Source: CAIQPS01 sp964631965 (GTDB lineage: Bacteria; Actinomycetota; Thermoleophilia; RBG-16-64-13). From it: a stretch of DNA of 8,055 nt. The notes below the pieces were generated by a model. That model saw only the letters and a program-made list of their open reading frames with translations, was not told the origin of the DNA and ran no database searches. Both the position numbers and the translations under genes were made by a program. Shown here piece by piece: positions 6,058-8,055 of the stretch; within the stretch, counting starts at the first letter, position 1, and each line of letters begins with the position of its first letter. The DNA is taken from contig CAZWAR010000113.1 in the NCBI GenBank assembly GCA_964631965.1, positions 1 to 8,055 of the forward strand. The letters run 5' to 3'.

Positions 6058-7020
6058 TCAGCTCTCGGCCGCCGCGCGCCCGGTCGCCTGCCGCTCCACC
6101 CACTCCCCCACCAACGAGAGCACCCGCGCGTCCACCGGCCGTTTGACCTGCTTCTTGTAGGTGGCGAGCCCGCCGGGGCCGTCCACCCTTCTCAACAGGT
6201 GACTCACGTCGGGCACGACGTGAGTCTCGAGCGGCGTCTTGACCAGATTCGTCATCGTCTCGAGATTGGCGGGATCCACCTGGATGTCCTTGGCCCCTGT
6301 TATGGCAAGCACCGGCACCTGGATCCGGGCCAGATCGGGGGCCGGATCGTAGGCGAGGAACTCCCGCATCCACTTGGCGTTGAACCGGCGTAGTTGGATG
6401 CGGTATGTGGCTTTGGTAGACCGCTTTATCTTCTCCAACTGCTTGGCTTGAGACTTCAGCGCGTCGATACGCAGGAGTCTGATGAGGAACGCATTGAAGC
6501 CGGTGAGGGTGTCGATCACCCTGGCTGCCTGCCAACGCAGCTCCTCCTCACCCGACCGTGCCCCGGCCGCAAGCAATACGGCCCCCGCCACATCCGGATG
6601 CTCCGCACAGACGCGGATGCAGATGTAGGCGCCCTCACTGTGACCGAGAACATAGACCCTGGCCGGGTCTACATCGCCCCTTCCCCGAAGGAACTCCACA
6701 GCAGCCTCCGCGTCGGCGACATGGTCGAAGAAACCGGCGGTCCAATACTCACCTCCGCTCTCGCCCACTCCACGCTTGTCGTAGCGAAACGACGCGATCC
6801 CCCTGCTGGCCAGATCCTCGGCTATCTGCCGCAGCGCGTCTAAAGGCAACTTCTTGGCGTTTTCGTCCCTGTCCACCCGGCCCGACCCCGGGAGGAGCAG
6901 GACGCAGGGGAACCCTTTAGCAGTCTCGGCCGAAGCTTCCCCATTGTTCCGGTCGGGCGTTACGAGCGTACCTGCGAGCTGAACGCCATGCGAATCGAAG
7001 ACGAATTCCTCGGATCCCAT
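6058..7020 (-). CDS. Alpha/beta hydrolase, esterase/acyl-hydrolase type
   Basis: A 320-residue alpha/beta-hydrolase-fold enzyme, probably cytoplasmic, since no signal peptide is seen. Landmarks in order: LLLPGSGRVDRDE (41-53, oxyanion-hole region), ASFRYDKRGVGESGG (76-90), the nucleophile elbow GHSEG (126-130, Ser128), TGAKDIQVDP (241-250, probable acid Asp245) and VPDVSHLL (269-276, probable base His274). The triad is complete. A helical cap of about 70 residues (155-225), rich in Arg and Lys, lies between strands. The GSGRVDRDE and DKRGVGES style fits the COG1073-like esterase/acyl-hydrolase group; substrate unknown. ATG at 7020 is preferred over the adjacent in-frame TTG at 7023 because GGGG lies 6 nt upstream of the ATG. 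The gene stands alone, convergent to the lipoprotein gene. Confidence 0.9.
   Translation of the reverse strand: MGSEEFVFDSHGVQLAGTLVTPDRNNGEASAETAKGFPCVLLLPGSGRVDRDENAKKLPLDALRQIAEDLASRGIASFRYDKRGVGESGGEYWTAGFFDHVADAEAAVEFLRGRGDVDPARVYVLGHSEGAYICIRVCAEHPDVAGAVLLAAGARSGEEELRWQAARVIDTLTGFNAFLIRLLRIDALKSQAKQLEKIKRSTKATYRIQLRRFNAKWMREFLAYDPAPDLARIQVPVLAITGAKDIQVDPANLETMTNLVKTPLETHVVPDVSHLLRRVDGPGGLATYKKQVKRPVDARVLSLVGEWVERQATGRAAAES
6201..6226. repeat. Perfect 11-bp inverted repeat within the hydrolase gene
   Basis: GACTCACGTCG (6201-6211) and its exact reverse complement CGACGTGAGTC (6216-6226) flank a four-base loop, GGCA. On the coding strand the arms encode THVV and DVSH, so the second arm as translated includes the catalytic histidine codon. 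A stable mRNA hairpin is expected there. Confidence 0.85.
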
Positions 7021-7048
7021 CAATCGCCCCTTTCACGTGTCGAGGCCC

Positions 7049-7054
7049 ATTGTA
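7049..7054 (-). promoter_or_regulatory. Candidate -10 element of the hydrolase gene
   Basis: The minus strand reads TACAAT, five of six matches to TATAAT. The hexamer 17 nt upstream (CTCAAA) is a poor -35. Transcription would start near 7042 and give a leader of about 22 nt holding the AAAGGGG ribosome site (7027-7033). Confidence 0.42.
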
Positions 7055-7066
7055 GCCTGCGTCCCC

Positions 7067-7292
7067 GTGGGTTTGAGGCCCGAAACGGAGAGGAACCTAG
7101 GGGTCGAGCCCGCGCCGACGGTCTGCGCAGCGGCCTACCCGAGGAGGGCCGCCGATAAGCTGGAGACTCGCCCGAAGACGCCTGCTGGCGTGGGTGGTCA
7201 AGCTGCCGGCCGACCAGAAGGGCGGGCTGAGAGCGGCCGTCGTCTACGTGGACGCACTGACCGACAAGGCCCTCCTCGTGGAGGCCGTCTAG
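7067..7292 (+). pseudogene. Frameshifted gene remnant, possibly GerA-like
   Basis: The 276-bp spacer between the hydrolase and cysteine synthase contains coding-like sequence in two successive frames. From about 7067 to 7177 one frame has G/C-rich third positions and reads AADKLETRPK at its end. From 7179 a second frame reads RLLAWVVKLPADQKGG and then LRAAVVYVDALTDKALLVEAV up to TAG at 7290-7292. Skipping one base at 7178 joins them into one reading of 74 residues. The end of the second part recalls a segment near the N-terminus of GerA-type spore germination proteins (like RAAxVYVDGLVDK), but this is from memory and weak, and most of such a protein would be missing. It could equally be a short real gene starting at an internal GTG such as 7194, or a sequencing error. 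The start is approximate. Confidence 0.38.
7268..7286 (-). terminator. Possible terminator hairpin after cysteine synthase
   Basis: CTCC/GGAG-type arms (7271-7275 with 7280-7284), extended by two more pairs across a one-base bulge, close a TCGT loop. The hairpin lies 11-29 nt past the cysteine synthase stop and is followed on the minus strand by only TTGTC, so the T-run is poor. It also lies inside the remnant reading frame and may be incidental. Confidence 0.22.
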
Positions 7293-7296
7293 GGCA

Positions 7297-8055
7297 TCAC
7301 GGCGGGCACTTCGCGCACACCGAACGGAATTGCATGGTGCTCAGGTAGCGGTCACCGCGGTCGGGGAGGACCACCACTATCGTGCCACCGTCGATACGCT
7401 CGGCGACGCGCAGTGCCACGGCTGTCGCCGCTCCTCCCGACGTACCCACAAACAGACCCTCCCGAGTAGCGAGCAAACGAGTGACGCCGAACGCCTCCCC
7501 GTCATCCACCGTCTCTTTCAAGTCCAGCTCTTCCTCGCGATAGATGCCGGGCTTCATGGACTCGGTCATGTTTTTGAGTCCCTGGATCGTGTGGCGCTCC
7601 ACCGGCTCCACGCCCACGACCTTGACCGTCGGTTTCACCGAATGAAGGTACCGGCCGGTCCCCATGAGAGTGCCCGAGGTCCCCATGCCTGCCACGAAGT
7701 AGTCGATGCTCCCGCCGGCCTGGCTGAAAACCTCGGGACCGGTGGTCTCGAAGTGGGCCTGAGCGTTGGCCGGATTGCTGTACTGGTTGGGCATGTAGTA
7801 CTTGCCCGGAAACTCCTCCATGAGAGCATGAGCGTACCGGATAGCGCCGTCGATGTTCTCCTTGGCCGACGTGGGGAACACGTGAGCCCCGAACCCTTCC
7901 AGGATCAGCCGGCGCTCGGTACTGACGCATTCGGGCATGCAGAGCTGTACCTCATAGCCCTTGGCCGCTCCTATCATGGCGATTGCGATGCCGGTGTTGC
8001 CCGACGTAGGCTCGAGGATCACCTTGTCGTGGGTGAGCTCCCCGCTCTCCTCCGC
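7297..8055 (-). CDS. Cysteine synthase (O-acetylserine sulfhydrylase family), 5' end outside window
   Basis: A PLP enzyme of the fold-type II family that makes cysteine from O-acetylserine (or a related activated serine) and sulfide. The frame is open to the right edge (AEESGELTHDKVILEPTSG), so the GTG at 8022 is internal and the first part of the protein, including the PLP lysine, is outside the window. Visible motifs are EPTSGNTGIAIA, whose TSGNTG is the PLP-phosphate/substrate loop, YYMPNQYSNPANAQAHFETT, VAGMGTSGTLMGTGRYL, VGVEPVE, GLFVGTSGGAATAVAL (C-terminal PLP pocket) and VVVLPDRGDRYLST. The last motif is typical of the CysK/CysM/cystathionine beta-synthase group; CysK versus CysM cannot be settled from the fragment. 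The protein ends in MQFRSVCAKCPP, a CxxC tail just beyond the usual end at DRYLST. Its stop lies 4 bp past the end of the plus-strand remnant. Confidence 0.92.
   Translation of the reverse strand, partial: AEESGELTHDKVILEPTSGNTGIAIAMIGAAKGYEVQLCMPECVSTERRLILEGFGAHVFPTSAKENIDGAIRYAHALMEEFPGKYYMPNQYSNPANAQAHFETTGPEVFSQAGGSIDYFVAGMGTSGTLMGTGRYLHSVKPTVKVVGVEPVERHTIQGLKNMTESMKPGIYREEELDLKETVDDGEAFGVTRLLATREGLFVGTSGGAATAVALRVAERIDGGTIVVVLPDRGDRYLSTMQFRSVCAKCPP

Noticed and set aside
5930..6535. A 201-codon minus-strand frame overlapping the hydrolase and lipoprotein ends
   Set aside because: Low-complexity Arg/Gly/Pro/His-rich shadow of the hydrolase frame.
7037..7348. A 103-codon plus-strand open frame as an intact gene
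   Set aside because: Its second half loses coding character after about 7178, and it begins next to the hydrolase promoter candidate and ends inside cysteine synthase antisense. The frameshifted reading fits better.
1..8055. Mobile element, CRISPR array, tRNA or rRNA genes
   Set aside because: No transposase or integrase motif, no terminal inverted repeats or spaced direct repeats, and no cloverleaf or rRNA signature seen by eye; no covariance-model or repeat-finder run was possible.

Overview
This is a GC-rich window with tightly packed genes on both strands. It reads like a chromosomal segment of an anaerobic or facultatively anaerobic high-GC bacterium, most plausibly a deep-branching actinobacterium. 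Three things suggest this: a PimB-like family-4 glycosyltransferase, a Thr/Ser-rich DUF4352-type lipoprotein, and a four-subunit ferredoxin-dependent 2-oxoacid oxidoreductase, which is typical of anaerobes. The lineage is an inference from gene style; no rRNA or tRNA gene is visible.

Layout. (1) Bases 1-1984, plus strand: the 3' part of a GT4 glycosyltransferase, then an overlapping multi-pass membrane protein of the LPG_synthase_TM / flippase-like family. Together they look like a glycolipid or envelope module. (2) Bases 1981-5143, minus strand: a five-gene operon read right to left. It encodes a 2x[4Fe-4S] ferredoxin-type delta subunit (TTG start), a VorB-type alpha subunit, a thiamine-diphosphate beta subunit, a gamma subunit and a tandem ACT-domain protein. 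Junctions are +4 overlap, 2 nt gap, 1 nt overlap and 4 nt gap, so translational coupling is likely. The operon converges on region 1 so closely that one CTAG supplies both stop codons. (3) Bases 5144-5313: a divergent control region with candidate promoters and three copies of CCGGTC. (4) Bases 5314-6000, plus: a DUF4352-type lipoprotein. (5) Bases 6058-7020, minus: an alpha/beta hydrolase with a complete Ser-Asp-His triad and a good upstream promoter candidate. (6) Bases 7021-7296: a 276-base spacer holding what looks like a frameshifted remnant of a plus-strand gene. (7) Bases 7297-8055, minus: cysteine synthase, cut by the window's right edge.

How the genes fit together. The Vor/Kor-type operon would oxidatively decarboxylate a 2-oxoacid (branched-chain by resemblance of the alpha subunit) to an acyl-CoA and reduce ferredoxin, or run in reverse. 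The ACT protein is a candidate amino-acid sensor for the same pathway. The other genes are single or paired units with no evident link to the operon.

Most of the window is recognisable metabolism. I see no clear new defence system, CRISPR array or mobile element. The points most worth a second look are the ACT protein built into the oxidoreductase operon, the CCGGTC cluster, the frameshifted remnant near 7067-7292, a perfect 11-bp inverted repeat inside the hydrolase gene at its catalytic histidine, and the CxxC tail on cysteine synthase.
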